64,000 bases of DNA from Actinoplanes octamycinicus (GCF_014205225.1 NZ_JACHNB010000001.1:8289501-8353500); one strand, 5' to 3'; shown: positions 26,596 to 36,163, numbered from the stretch's first letter. The notes: generated by a model not told the origin, from the sequence alone. Program-made: numbers and translations.

Positions 26596-29464
26596 TCAGG
26601 TCCAGGTGTGCCGGGAGCGGCTGGCGGCCCGCCCGTCCCATGCCGCCGCGCTGCTCCAGCTGGCGATGGCCCTGCACGACCGGTACGAGGACCACGGCGA
26701 CCCGGCCGACCTGCACGAGGCGATCGGCACCGCCGAGCAAGCGCTGACGCTGATCCCACCCGGGCATCCGGACCGCGGCGGCTACCTCACCGTGCTGGGG
26801 CACGCGCTGCGCACCGGCGTCGCGATCGCCCCGGACGAGGACCGGCGGGACCGGGCGATCACCCTGCTCACCGAGGCGCACCGGGTCCTGCCCGGCCGCC
26901 ACGAGATGCAGGTGCTGATCGGTGACGACCTGGCGATGCTGCTGAGTGGGCGGTTCCGGTCGGCGGGCGACCCGGCCGACCTGGACCGGGCGATCGCGAT
27001 GATGACCGTGGTCGTCGGCGTGGCCGACCCGGACGACCCGGACCGGCCGGCCTACGCGGCTAACCTGGGCGGGTGGCTGCACCAGCGCTTCGACCTGCGC
27101 GGGCAGGCCGCGGACGCCCGGCAGGCGGTGGCCTGGCTGGAGGCCGCGGTGACGGAGACCGGCGCCGACGACCCGTACTACCTCGACCGGCGGGACAAGC
27201 TCGCCGACGCGCTGTGCGCCCGCGGCCGGGCCGACCGCGCGGTCGCCGACGTGGACCAGGCGATCAAGCTGATCGGCGCCGAGCCGAACGCCTGGGCGCT
27301 GTCCCGCCTCGACGCCTTCCAGCTGGCCCGCTTCGAGCTGACCGGCGACCTCGCGGACCTCGCCGAGGCGGTCCGGTACGCCGCGGCCGCCGCCGACGCC
27401 GAGGACGACGCCTTCAGCCGGGTGATGTACCGGATGAACCACGCCAACCGGCTGCTCGACCGGTTCGCCGCCACCGGCCGGGCCGACGACCTGGACGCCG
27501 CGGTCGGCATTCTCGCCGGCGCGCTCGACCTCGCGCCGGACGAGCCGGCCCTGGTGAACAACTACGGCCTCGCGCTCAGCGAACGCTACCGGTGCACCGG
27601 CGAGCTGTCCGACCTGGAGACCGCGACCCGGGCCTACCGGCGGGCCGCCGACCTGGCCCGCCGGTCCCCGATCAGCCGGGCGATGTACCTCAACAACCTC
27701 GGCACGGCCCTGACCGCCCTGGCCGACCGGACCGGCGTTACGACGCACGAGGCCATCGCGGTCCACGACGAGGCGGCTCGGCTGTTCCCGCCGGAACACC
27801 CGCTGCGCAGGGAGACGCTCGGCAACCTGGCGCTGGCCCTGCGCGAGGTGGATCTGGACCGGGCCGTCACGACGATCGAGGAGGCGGTGACCGGCCTGCC
27901 CGCGGACCATCCGGCCGCGACCGGCCTGCGCACCACCGAGACCGGCATCCACCAGGCCCGTTTCGAGCGCACCGGCGACCGCGCCGACCTCGGCCGGGCA
28001 CTGGCCGCCGCCCAGGCGGCGCTGGACGCCACCCCGGCCGGGCACCCGAGCCGCGCCACCTGCCTGGTCAACCTGGCCCGGGCCTACGAGCTGGCCGGCG
28101 ATCCGGACCGGGCGACCGAGCTGACCAGGCCGGTGGAGACCGACCCGGTCGCGCCGTTCCCGGTCCGGATCGAGGCGGCCTTCCGCAACGGCCGCCGGGC
28201 CGCCGCGGCCGGGCGGTGGGGAGCCGCCGCCGACAGCTTCGCCACGATGGTCCGGCTGCTGGCGACGGTGACCCGGCACGCACAGACCCGCGGTGGTCAG
28301 GAGCAGCTGCTGGCCGACTGGACCGGCGTCCCGTTCACCGCCGCCGCGTGCGCGCTGAACGCCGGCCGCCCGGCCGACGCGGTCACGGTCCTGGAGCAGG
28401 GCCGCGGGGTGCTGTGGGCGGCGCAGCTCGCCCGGCCGGCCGGCGAGCCGGAGTCGCCGCCGGCCGCGACCGCCGGGCCGGTGGTGCTGCTCACCGTCAG
28501 TCCGTACCGGTGTGACGCGCTGATCGTCACCGGCCCGGACGTCCGGGTCGTCCCGCTGCGCACGCTGACCCAGCCGGCCGTGCTGGCCCGGATGAAGGAC
28601 TACTACCACGCGCTCGGCGACGACCCCGACGAGCCGGTGCTCACCGGCGTCCTGGAGTGGCTGTGGGACCACGTCGCCGAGCCGGTGCTGGCCGCCCTCG
28701 GGCCGAGGGTCCGGCACGTCACCTGGTGCCCGACCGGCCCGTTCGCGTTGCTGCCGGTCCACGCGGCCGGCTACCACCGCCCGGAGCACGCCGGGGCCGG
28801 GCGCAGCGTGCTGGACCGGGTCGTGTCGTCGTACACCGCGACGCTGCGGGCGGCGGCCCGCCCGGGCGCGCCCTGCGAAACCGACGACCTGCTGTTCGTC
28901 GGGATGCCGGAACTGCCGGGCGCGGCGAAGGACAGCGCGGTCGTCCGCGGGCACCTCGGAGCGCGGTGCGAGGTCCTGGAAGGTCCGGCGGCGACCCGGG
29001 CGGCCGTGCGGGCCGCGCTGGACCGGCACTCCGCGGTGCATTTCAGCTGCCACGGGCGGCAGGACCTGGACGACCCGTCGGCCGGTGGGGTGATCCTGCG
29101 CGACGGCGTGCTCAGCGTCGCCGACCTGGCCGGGGCCCGGCGCGGCGGCGAGTTCGCGTTCCTGTCCGCCTGCGAGACCGCGATCGGCCTGAACGACGTG
29201 GTCGACGAGGCGGTGACGCTGGCCGCCGCCCTGCAGTACGCGGGCTGGCGGCACGTGATCGCGACCCTGTGGTCGGTGCGGGACCGGGATGCCGCGTTCC
29301 TGGCCGAGGCGATCTACGCCCGGATGGTCACCGACGGCCGACTGTCACCGGACCGGGCCGCGGACGCCCTGCACCACGCGGTCTGCGCGGTGCGGGAGAG
29401 ACGCCGGAACCACCCCAGCCGGTGGGTGCCGTTCATCCACGTCGGGCCGCCGCCGCCCGGATGA
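26582..29464 (+). CDS. TPR-CHAT caspase-like protein
   Basis: A protein of 960 aa; GTG 26582 with AAGGGGG upstream. Residues 1-600 are tetratricopeptide-like repeats typical of actinobacterial CHAT proteins (RYEDHGDPADLHEAIGTAEQ; RFRSAGDPADLDRAIAMMTV; RYRCTGELSDLETATRAYRR). The C-terminal CHAT domain has the expected dyad: His824 in VHFSCHGRQ and Cys864 in FLSACETAIG, then LAAALQYAGWRHVIATLWSV. CHAT proteases are caspase relatives, some acting in defence or cell death with partner sensors; here no partner is apparent apart from the coupled reductase. Confidence 0.9.
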   Translation: MSHDDQVQVCRERLAARPSHAAALLQLAMALHDRYEDHGDPADLHEAIGTAEQALTLIPPGHPDRGGYLTVLGHALRTGVAIAPDEDRRDRAITLLTEAHRVLPGRHEMQVLIGDDLAMLLSGRFRSAGDPADLDRAIAMMTVVVGVADPDDPDRPAYAANLGGWLHQRFDLRGQAADARQAVAWLEAAVTETGADDPYYLDRRDKLADALCARGRADRAVADVDQAIKLIGAEPNAWALSRLDAFQLARFELTGDLADLAEAVRYAAAAADAEDDAFSRVMYRMNHANRLLDRFAATGRADDLDAAVGILAGALDLAPDEPALVNNYGLALSERYRCTGELSDLETATRAYRRAADLARRSPISRAMYLNNLGTALTALADRTGVTTHEAIAVHDEAARLFPPEHPLRRETLGNLALALREVDLDRAVTTIEEAVTGLPADHPAATGLRTTETGIHQARFERTGDRADLGRALAAAQAALDATPAGHPSRATCLVNLARAYELAGDPDRATELTRPVETDPVAPFPVRIEAAFRNGRRAAAAGRWGAAADSFATMVRLLATVTRHAQTRGGQEQLLADWTGVPFTAAACALNAGRPADAVTVLEQGRGVLWAAQLARPAGEPESPPAATAGPVVLLTVSPYRCDALIVTGPDVRVVPLRTLTQPAVLARMKDYYHALGDDPDEPVLTGVLEWLWDHVAEPVLAALGPRVRHVTWCPTGPFALLPVHAAGYHRPEHAGAGRSVLDRVVSSYTATLRAAARPGAPCETDDLLFVGMPELPGAAKDSAVVRGHLGARCEVLEGPAATRAAVRAALDRHSAVHFSCHGRQDLDDPSAGGVILRDGVLSVADLAGARRGGEFAFLSACETAIGLNDVVDEAVTLAAALQYAGWRHVIATLWSVRDRDAAFLAEAIYARMVTDGRLSPDRAADALHHAVCAVRERRRNHPSRWVPFIHVGPPPPG

Positions 29465-30659
29465 TGCCGGTGGCCCGGTCGGCGATCTCGGCGTCGGTCC
29501 CGGTCCACAGCGTGCCGAGCCAGTGCCCGGCGAAGAGCCCGACCAGGGTCGGCGTGCCGTCGGCGGCGGTCGCGTCCAGCCATTCGCTGATCGAGGTCCG
29601 CTCCGGCCCATGCACCCGGTAATAGCCGTGCTCCGGCCAGAACCGCTGGTCGAAGCGGAGGATCACCTTCTCCACCCGGCCCGCGCCGAGCCGGCCGAGC
29701 GCGTCGCGGTGGGCCGGCGGCAGCGGCGGGTCGAAGGTGATGCCACCGCCCGCGAGCACCGGCAGCGGCGCGGTCACGATCACCGCGTCGGCGCTGACAT
29801 CGCCGTTCAGCACCACCCGGCCGGCCTCCACCCGGATGTCGCGGACCGGATGGCCGAGCCGGATGTCCAGCCCGTCGGCAAGATGGCCGGTCAGCCGCCG
29901 GTAACCGCCCACGATCCACCGGTCCCCCTCGCCCACCCCGGGCTCGAAGCCGTGCCGCGCGCTCAGCCAGGACAGCGGCGCGCCCGCGTCCATCACGATC
30001 TCGGCGTCGACGAACCGGTGGATCTCCGCGGCGGTCCACGGCGCCGGATCGCGCAGCCAGTCGTCGAGCACGTCCGCGATGCCCGACTCCGGCGCCGCCC
30101 GGGACAGCCGGTCGCGCAGGTCGTCCTCGATGCCGTCCGGGAACGGCTCGCCGGTCAGCACCAGCGGGTCGCCGAAATCGGTCGGCACCATGGTCAGCCC
30201 CAGCCGCTCGGCGAGCCGGGCGAGAACGTTCTCGTCGTACTGCTGCAGCCAGTTCGCGCCCAGGTCGAACGCGCCACCGGCGACGTCCGCGCCGGCGGTC
30301 CGCCCGCCGATCCGGTCCCGCGCCTCGAAGATCCGCACCTGGACGCCGCGCTCGGCGAGCGTCCGGGCCGCGCCGAGCCCGGCCATCCCGGCGCCCACCA
30401 CGGCGACCCGGGAATGCCCCAGGTCCGCTGCCCATCCGGCCGCTTCGACACCCTTTTCGTACGCCCCGTGCGTCATGCCGGCCCGGGTCGGGTGCGTGGC
30501 CTCCCCGGCGATCCGCAGCCGCTCGCCGACCGGCGTGCCGAGCGCCACCCGGTCCTGCGGCGTCCCGTGCCGGCCGATCAGGCTCCAGGAGCCGCGCGCC
30601 CAGGGATCCTCACCCCAGCGCGACACCGCGGAACCAAGCAGACGAGCCGTGATCGACAT
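29433..30659 (-). CDS. Circularly permuted flavin amine oxidase
   Basis: A protein of 408 aa from ATG 30659. Motif order is unusual: residues 15-78 hold WGEDPWARGSWS, GERLRIAGEAT and GMTHGAYEKGVEAA, which in ordinary flavin monoamine oxidases form the extreme C-terminus (FAD-binding). Only then comes the Rossmann motif VVGAGMAGLGAARTLAERG (from 87) with RIGGR, ANWLQQYDEN, the substrate domain, and an end at TGIIRAAAARRG, just where a normal enzyme would continue to W..DP. All elements of one enzyme are present once, so this is a permutation rather than a fusion. Its 3' end overlaps the CHAT gene by 32 nt. Confidence 0.85.
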   Translation of the reverse strand: MSITARLLGSAVSRWGEDPWARGSWSLIGRHGTPQDRVALGTPVGERLRIAGEATHPTRAGMTHGAYEKGVEAAGWAADLGHSRVAVVGAGMAGLGAARTLAERGVQVRIFEARDRIGGRTAGADVAGGAFDLGANWLQQYDENVLARLAERLGLTMVPTDFGDPLVLTGEPFPDGIEDDLRDRLSRAAPESGIADVLDDWLRDPAPWTAAEIHRFVDAEIVMDAGAPLSWLSARHGFEPGVGEGDRWIVGGYRRLTGHLADGLDIRLGHPVRDIRVEAGRVVLNGDVSADAVIVTAPLPVLAGGGITFDPPLPPAHRDALGRLGAGRVEKVILRFDQRFWPEHGYYRVHGPERTSISEWLDATAADGTPTLVGLFAGHWLGTLWTGTDAEIADRATGIIRAAAARRG

Positions 30660-30746
30660 GCGCGGCAGGCTACCAGCGCCGACACGACCCTCTCGCGCCA
30701 ACTTTCCGCCCTGTGGATCAGCGTTCTCGTACACCGTTCTAGGGAC

Positions 30747-30784
30747 TCGCACTTTGTTCCAGCCGCTCGTACTTTGTTCCAGCG
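30747..30784. repeat. Pair of 18-bp direct repeats
   Basis: CTCGCACTTTGTTCCAGC (30747-30764) and CTCGTACTTTGTTCCAGC (30767-30784), one mismatch, 20-bp period, in the gap before the first lipoprotein. They could be operator half-sites or the end repeats of a lost mobile element; no transposase is near. Confidence 0.55.
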
Positions 30785-30903
30785 TGATCGCATCTGACCC
30801 CGATGGCTCTGATCAGCGGCTGAGCAGGACCCGCTTGCGGAGCAGATCGAACCCGGCTCGAAGTGTCGGGCATCCCCGAAGGGCAGCTTCCGAAGGACTG
30901 GCA

Positions 30904-31377
30904 ATGAAGCGTCGCGGCACCATCCGACTGGCCGCCCTATGGCTGGCCGGCTCAGCACTGATACTTTCCGCCTGCTCAGGAGACACCGTGGAACCCAAGT
31001 CCGAAGCCGACGTGAACGCCCTGGTCCAGCAACACGCGGAACACATGGCCGCGCTCGTCGGGATGCCACTGCTCGACGCGAAGCTCAGCTCCAGCAACTG
31101 CACCGGCAGACTCGGCGAAACCAGCGACAAGGTGTTCACCGTGCAAGGCACCTACAACCTCGACCCGCCGCAGAAGGATCAGCACCTGGCCCCCCTCGAC
31201 AAGGTCAAAGCCGACTGGACGGCCAAGGGCTACACCATCACCGACGACCGCAAGGTCGGCCCCGATGACGGAGTCGTCGCCGCCAAAACGCCGGACGGCT
31301 TCAACCTCGACATCGAACGCGCCATCCCGGACGGATTCGCGATCCTCATCCACTCACCCTGCTACGAGCGCCCCTGA
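30904..31377 (+). CDS. Small lipoprotein, copy 1 of tandem duplicate
   Basis: A protein of 157 aa; ATG 30904 with GAAGGA upstream. Lipobox region ALILSACSGD. The mature part (SEADVNALVQQHAEHMAALV; CTGRLGETSDKVFTVQGTYN; KADWTAKGYTITDDR; NLDIERAIPDGFAILIHSPC) is about 80 per cent identical to the copy at 31815-32288. Two conserved Cys (NCTGR and SPCYERP) may pair. No family recognised; exported lipoprotein of unknown role. Confidence 0.78.
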   Translation: MKRRGTIRLAALWLAGSALILSACSGDTVEPKSEADVNALVQQHAEHMAALVGMPLLDAKLSSSNCTGRLGETSDKVFTVQGTYNLDPPQKDQHLAPLDKVKADWTAKGYTITDDRKVGPDDGVVAAKTPDGFNLDIERAIPDGFAILIHSPCYERP

Positions 31378-31434
31378 CCCGAGAACGGAGAAGCCCACCG
31401 CCACCAAAGACGCTGGCCGCCACCTGCCCGACCG

Positions 31435-31818
31435 ATGGCCGGCCGGGACCCGTACCTGAACCACCTGCAGAGCCTGCGCGTCACCCACGACAGCGCAGCC
31501 GGTCATCTGGTCGCCATGGGCCACTCGTACGGGACCACCATCGTCGGTGAGGCCGCGAAAACCGGTCACCTTCCGGTCGATGACATCGCGGCAGCGGGCA
31601 GCCCCGGCATGTACGTCGGGTCGGTGAACGACCTGATGGGACCGAGGCATGTATGGGCCGGCGCATCCGACAGCGACCCGGTCGCCTCGGCGGCGGCGGC
31701 CCAGCCGTGGGACTACGTCTTGCTGTTCCCGGCGGCCGGTCCCGCCGCGGTGCCGTTTCGTCGAAACCTACGCCGACCATCTACACGGCATGGCCCCACC
31801 CCGGAGAACTGGCGATGA
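31435..31818 (+). pseudogene. Truncated DUF1023 alpha/beta hydrolase
   Basis: The frame reads YLNHLQSLRVTHDS, then MGHSYGTTIVGEAAKTGHLP, DDIAAAGSPGMYVGSVNDL and HVWAGASDSDPVAS, matching the core of DUF1023 hydrolases with the G-H-S-Y-G nucleophile elbow. The N-terminal two thirds and the C-terminal His region are missing, and after about 31700 the sequence no longer fits the family. It lies between two lipoprotein copies, so it is a relic trapped in the duplication. Confidence 0.7.
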
Positions 31819-32288
31819 TCCGCAGAAGAAGCACACTCACCCTGGCGGCAGCAGCTGTCGCCACCGGGTTGGCCCTGTCGGCCTGTTCAGGAGACGGCGT
31901 GGAAACCAAGTCCGAAGCCGACGTCAACGCCCTGGTCCAGCAGCACGCGGAGCAGATGGCCACGACCGTCGGCATGCCGCTGTTCAACGCGAAGCTCAAC
32001 GCCAGCCCCTGCACCGGCAGACTCGGCGAAGACAGCGACACGATCTTCACCGTCCAGGGCGCCTACAACGTCGTGCCACCACAGAAAGACCAGCACCTGG
32101 CCTCCCTCGACAAGGTGAAAGCCGACTGGACGGCCAAGGGCTACACCATTACCGACGACCGCACGGTCGGCCCGGACGACGGCGTCGTCGCCGCAAAAAC
32201 ACCGGACGGCTTCAACCTCGACATCGAACGCGCCAACCCGAGCGGCTTCGTCATCCTCATCCACTCCCCCTGCTACGAGAGGCCCTGA
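31815..32288 (+). CDS. Small lipoprotein, copy 2 of tandem duplicate
   Basis: A protein of 157 aa; ATG 31815. Lipobox LALSACSGD. Same length, Cys positions and C-terminus (ILIHSPCYERP) as copy 1. The signal peptides differ (MIRRRSTLTLAAAAVATGLA against MKRRGTIRLAALWLAGSALI), while the mature parts and about 60 bp beyond the stop codons are similar. That points to a segmental duplication that included the 3' flank. Unknown function. Confidence 0.78.
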   Translation: MIRRRSTLTLAAAAVATGLALSACSGDGVETKSEADVNALVQQHAEQMATTVGMPLFNAKLNASPCTGRLGEDSDTIFTVQGAYNVVPPQKDQHLASLDKVKADWTAKGYTITDDRTVGPDDGVVAAKTPDGFNLDIERANPSGFVILIHSPCYERP

Positions 32289-32823
32289 CCCCAGGAACGG
32301 AGAAACCCACCGCCGCCTGCAGCGTTCACGCTGACCGCCACCTGGCCCGTACCGTCGAGGGCGTTCCGCTGCATTGCGGGCCAGGTCGGCACCCTTGGTG
32401 CGCATCGTCGCCAGCCTTCATCACATCGGCCGCTGGTGCACCACCACGCCGAACAGCGGAATTGCCGCTCGCACGCGGCCGATGAGACCGGCTCGTAGCG
32501 CCACCGGCCCGGCTCGTCTCGTCCACACCTTCGTGGCTTCGCTCGCGAGTTGTGGGGTACCAGATGTTCGCGACTTCCGGCGCCGCGCTGCCATCGCCGG
32601 TAGCGCAGGCGGCAGCTACAGACCCTGTTCACTCCGTGCAGACGCTCGTGAAACGGCCGAGGTGCGCGTGCGCGGATCTGCCGATGAGCGCGTACCGGAT
32701 CTTTACAGGATATTACGATCTTGCACATGGCGGGCTGACCCTATCGACGGATAAGCTCTCCCAATACGGTTTCAGTCACGGGGACAACTTCACCGTCTCG
32801 AACTTTGGAATGAGCAGCAAGCT
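32289..32823. other. Gap without supported gene, lower GC at right
   Basis: The first 60 nt repeat the 3' flank of lipoprotein copy 1. The rest contains only short frames with no family resemblance or ribosome sites. Composition drops noticeably toward 32700-32820, which may hold the promoter of the next gene. Confidence 0.5.
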
Positions 32824-33486
32824 ATGTCCGCATTGCTAGGTTCATTGCTTCAGTCTGAGCTGACGCAGCGACTATCGGCAGAGGGCTGGAGGCTGGATCC
32901 TGTTGCCCGCGAGCCGCGATATTCGCACGGCGTGGGTGACGTATTTTGGCAATTCGGTTTGAATGCATCAGGAGACGGGCCAGTTTCGTTTCTGCCCGCT
33001 GTAGGTGCTCGTCATCCAGAGACGAGCCAGCTTTATGTGAAGTTTCGGGGTCTGCCGCCGGAGCCTGAAGTATCCTTTGGCGTCTGTTCGATCGGCCAGG
33101 GACTTGCCGACCTCGTTCGCTGGGAAGGGCAGGGAGTCGCTCTTCCGCACCGCTGGAGACTTCACGAGGAATCCGACGTTGCACGCGTCGCAGAGGTCAT
33201 GGTCTCAGACCTGCTCGGTGCCGGGTTGCGCTTCCTGTCGACCTTGAGCAGCGCCGCCGACATTTTTTTGCGTTTAGAGAACGATCAGTCTAGGTATCAG
33301 GCCCTTAATGGACATTTAGCCATCGTCGCAGCCCTTCTTGGCCACCAAGATTCGGCCCTTTCGGCCTTGCGTTCTTATGCTGCGGAGGCTAATCGCCAGC
33401 ATGACCCTGCTCGATCGTGCACTTGGAACTTCGTCTCTTCGTATGTAGGTCATTTCGGAATTGGTGACGATCTGATTTCCAGATGA
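32824..33486 (+). CDS. Hypothetical protein, 220 aa, atypical composition
   Basis: ATG 32824 preceded by GGAATGAGCAGCAAGCT. Soluble, mixed alpha/beta: AEGWRLDPVAREPRYSHGVG, DVFWQFGLNASGDGPVSFLP, then a helical C-terminus with QSRYQALNGHLAIVAALLGH. Third-position bases are much less GC-biased than in neighbours (runs such as attttttt and cgatattcg), suggesting recent acquisition. No family recognised. Confidence 0.6.
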   Translation: MSALLGSLLQSELTQRLSAEGWRLDPVAREPRYSHGVGDVFWQFGLNASGDGPVSFLPAVGARHPETSQLYVKFRGLPPEPEVSFGVCSIGQGLADLVRWEGQGVALPHRWRLHEESDVARVAEVMVSDLLGAGLRFLSTLSSAADIFLRLENDQSRYQALNGHLAIVAALLGHQDSALSALRSYAAEANRQHDPARSCTWNFVSSYVGHFGIGDDLISR

Positions 33487-33962
33487 CCATCTTCCGGGGA
33501 ATTGCAAAGTCGACGCTTATTGGTCAGTTAGAAGTGCTCCAAAAAAGTTAGGGCGCGCAGCGGCGCCACACTGTGTGAGCCAGAACCGCCAGGTGGGGCC
33601 AAGTCTCACCCGAAGCTGGGGCCAGGACACGCTCCAGAGGCCAAGCCTTCACCTGCTTGGAAGCAACGCCCTCTTCTGCCGCTGAGCAGACGCGCCGGGC
33701 TACCAGACTCGAACCGGCTCATGCCTTCGCAGGCGACAGCCTGCATCTTGAGCAACATAATTGATCATGACGAACCCTTCCCATGTGCCTTTGCCCGGCG
33801 CGCAGAAGGACGTTAACGTGCGGTCGCTGGAGAGGCGAGCCCATCTCAGCGGCGTCCTCTTGCCGGCCGGGGCTCGCTACGTGTCCGTGACGCCAGGGAA
33901 TGGTGGTTAGTGGGCGGTCGCGCCGACGAGGCGGATGTTCGCTCGCGTGCAATGATGCCCCG
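33487..33962. other. Gap without supported gene; possible element scar
   Basis: No frame with family resemblance was found. Two short direct repeats TGGGGCCA (about 33595 and 33619) lie in an otherwise GC-mixed stretch. The region could be the scar of a mobile element; nothing stronger can be said. Confidence 0.4.
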
Positions 33963-34505
33963 ATGTCTGTACTGACCGACTACTTCGCCGCTGGCTCTGA
34001 CGGTGTGGCGGCGACCGCCGTCGACTACGTCGACGGGCAGCCGGGTTTGCTGGACCTCACGGCCGAGGACGTCGCCGCCGGCAAGGCGCTGTACCGGCTA
34101 TCGCCGGACGAGGCGGCGCGGCCACGGGTGCAGACAGCGCAATCGGGGACACCCGTCGTGCTGAGCAAGAGCGTCGACCCGACTAGCCTGGGACGGCTGG
34201 AAGCGATTCTCACGGGCCGGTCATATGACGAGGTGAATGCCGATCCTCGACGGGCTGGGCTGATTGCGCCGGCCCGGCATGAAGACATCGAAGGATGCAT
34301 CGTGCTGTCGGTCACGGACACGCTACGCGACGCCTTGGCGTCGCTGGAACCGTCGACGCAGCCTGAGGTAGCGCGACAGTGGGCGAGCGCGGAGTTCGAC
34401 GCAACCGCGGAGAATAGCCTGATGATGTTCCTGGCGGCTCTCACGGACCTGGCGCGGCGGGCGGTTGTCGACAACGACCGACTCTACTGCTTGGTGACCT
34501 TCTGA
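33963..34505 (+). CDS. Hypothetical protein, 180 aa
   Basis: ATG 33963. Reads MSVLTDYFAAGSDGVAATAV, PGLLDLTAEDVAAGKALYRL, GTPVVLSKSVDPTSLGRLEA, VARQWASAEFDATAENSLMM. Soluble, helical, acidic. It resembles small cytosolic proteins found near polymorphic-toxin immunity genes in Streptomyces-type genomes, but that is an impression only. No toxin gene is adjacent. Confidence 0.55.
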   Translation: MSVLTDYFAAGSDGVAATAVDYVDGQPGLLDLTAEDVAAGKALYRLSPDEAARPRVQTAQSGTPVVLSKSVDPTSLGRLEAILTGRSYDEVNADPRRAGLIAPARHEDIEGCIVLSVTDTLRDALASLEPSTQPEVARQWASAEFDATAENSLMMFLAALTDLARRAVVDNDRLYCLVTF

Positions 34506-34658
34506 CCTATAACCTCACACACCCGCAGTGGCGCACGCTCATGCCGCCGGCCGTACGCAGTGGCCGGCGTAGCCGTCACGATCTGTACGGCTCGGTTCAG
34601 ATTGCCGACCGAGCGTGGACTGCCCAAATCAGGCTGCCATCATGACGGAGTGACGTCA

Positions 34659-35531
34659 GTGCCGGAAAGCATGCCGTTCCGGTGGGATCTGATCACGCCG
34701 GATCAACTGGGATCGCTGCTCGACGCCACCGCCAAGCCCGACCTGTGGTTCCTCAACGATCTCGTGGCGTGTACCGGGAAGGTACTGGCCCGCAGCCGCA
34801 ATGGGGATCTGTTCTTCGTGGGCAGGTCCTTGGACTCGATGTTCGACCTGCTCGGCGGCGTGTTCACCGGCCGAGCCGGCGTGCAACGGCTCTACCGGCT
34901 GCCGTTGTCATTTCAACGTCCGGGGATCGGATCCGGCCGCCGCTGGCAACGTCGTCCGTTGACACCCGCTGAGGTCGCGCAGGGCCGTCGGTTCCTGGAG
35001 ACGGTCGGATTGACGCCATACGCGCTGGCACGCCGGGACCGCCCGGCGGTACTGGTCGACGTCGTCTACGAGGGCGAGACGTTCACCGAGTTGTTCACGC
35101 TGATCCGGGACTGGATCAAGCAGGAACGCGAGCCGTGGCCGGTCATCCGGCGCAAGCTGGCCTTCGTCGGAGTCACGATCCGCCGCAAGACCAGTCCGAA
35201 CACCGAGCGGTGGCAGCAGCGCGCCGCCTGGACCCGGACGCTGCCCGCCTCCGCGGTGGCCAACGTGTCACTCGACCCGGGAGTCTGGTCGTATTTCGGG
35301 GATCACCAGGTGAAGCTGACCCGTTCGTTACGCCCTGACCGATGGACCGCCGAGGCTGAAGGCCCCGGCCGGGACGAGCGCACTCGGCAGGCCCTCGTCG
35401 AGGCAGCGGCACTGGTCGCCTACGGTCGCAGCCCGGCCGGTAGGCAAGCCGTCGCCCGCGCCATCGGCCGCGACCCCGCACTCAGCCAGCCGTGGCTACG
35501 CACCCTGGTCACGAGCCTGACCATAGGTTGA
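34659..35531 (+). CDS. Hypothetical protein, 290 aa
   Basis: GTG 34659 chosen because CGGAG lies 8 nt upstream; GTG 34650 and ATG 34671 are alternatives. Contains DLWFLNDLVACTGKVLARSR, NGDLFFVGRSLDSMFDLLGG, FTELFTLIRDWIKQEREPWP and a basic segment IRRKLAFVGVTIRRKTSPNT. Conserved-looking but not assigned; actinobacterial proteins with VGRSLD segments are uncharacterised to my knowledge. Confidence 0.6.
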   Translation: MPESMPFRWDLITPDQLGSLLDATAKPDLWFLNDLVACTGKVLARSRNGDLFFVGRSLDSMFDLLGGVFTGRAGVQRLYRLPLSFQRPGIGSGRRWQRRPLTPAEVAQGRRFLETVGLTPYALARRDRPAVLVDVVYEGETFTELFTLIRDWIKQEREPWPVIRRKLAFVGVTIRRKTSPNTERWQQRAAWTRTLPASAVANVSLDPGVWSYFGDHQVKLTRSLRPDRWTAEAEGPGRDERTRQALVEAAALVAYGRSPAGRQAVARAIGRDPALSQPWLRTLVTSLTIG

Positions 35532-35643
35532 GTTCCGGCTACCCGCGCTGCGCCGGCGGCATTGACGGATGCGCGGATTTGCCACTGATCGCTCATACGG
35601 GCGCCGCCACTGCCGCTCAACGTCCTCAGCTGCCGAGTGCTCG

Positions 35644-36075
35644 TCACGCCGATTGGTTGTCAGTCGCTGGCAGACTGCGCCACCACCGCTCCTCGATAGT
35701 CAGCTCGTGGGTCTCGAACAATGCTCGCTCGAATGCGAACGGATCGACGGGCCGAGCAGCGCCTCGGCGAGCGACTTCCAAGACCTCTGCCGGGAGGCGG
35801 ACGTTGTGCGACTCGACGTAGTGGCCCAAGCCCTCCGGCCAGACGAAATGTTCGCCGTCGGTCAGCTCCGTACTGCCGTTGAGGACGCCGCACAGGCGGC
35901 AGATCGAAAATCCGGCAGAGGCTACAAACACCGTCCCCGAGCGCAGGTAAGCCGCCACAGCATCGCGCTCCTCCGATGGCAAGTTATCGGCAAGGAAGGC
36001 GTGGACGTCTGGCCAACCATCAGGCGCTGACGGATCGTCCCAGTAGCCAACGAGCCGCAGCGTTTTCTGGTTCAT
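35644..36075 (-). CDS. Hypothetical protein, 143 aa, with CxxC motif
   Basis: From ATG 36075 (MNQKTLRLVGYWDDPSAPDG). Contains WPDVHAFLADNLPSEERDAV, SICRLCGVLNGSTELTDGEH and FVWPEGLGHYVESHNVRLPA. The CRLCG knuckle may bind metal. A similar layout is common in Streptomyces hypothetical proteins. Adjacent to an IS remnant, so it may belong to the accessory patch. Confidence 0.6.
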   Translation of the reverse strand: MNQKTLRLVGYWDDPSAPDGWPDVHAFLADNLPSEERDAVAAYLRSGTVFVASAGFSICRLCGVLNGSTELTDGEHFVWPEGLGHYVESHNVRLPAEVLEVARRGAARPVDPFAFERALFETHELTIEERWWRSLPATDNQSA

Positions 36076-36163
36076 TGCAGTCGCCCATCCACAGGCACAG
36101 GATAAGTCGCAGATCTCGATCGCAGGCACTCCCCGTAGTCGCCCTGGATGATGCAGCGGACTA

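Noticed and set aside
26393..29254. Open minus-strand frame of 953 codons
   Set aside because: Lies wholly opposite the TPR-CHAT gene and has no family resemblance; an artefact of GC-rich codon bias.
32552..32839. 95-codon plus-strand frame
   Set aside because: No ribosome site, no similarity, overlaps the better-supported gene at 32824.
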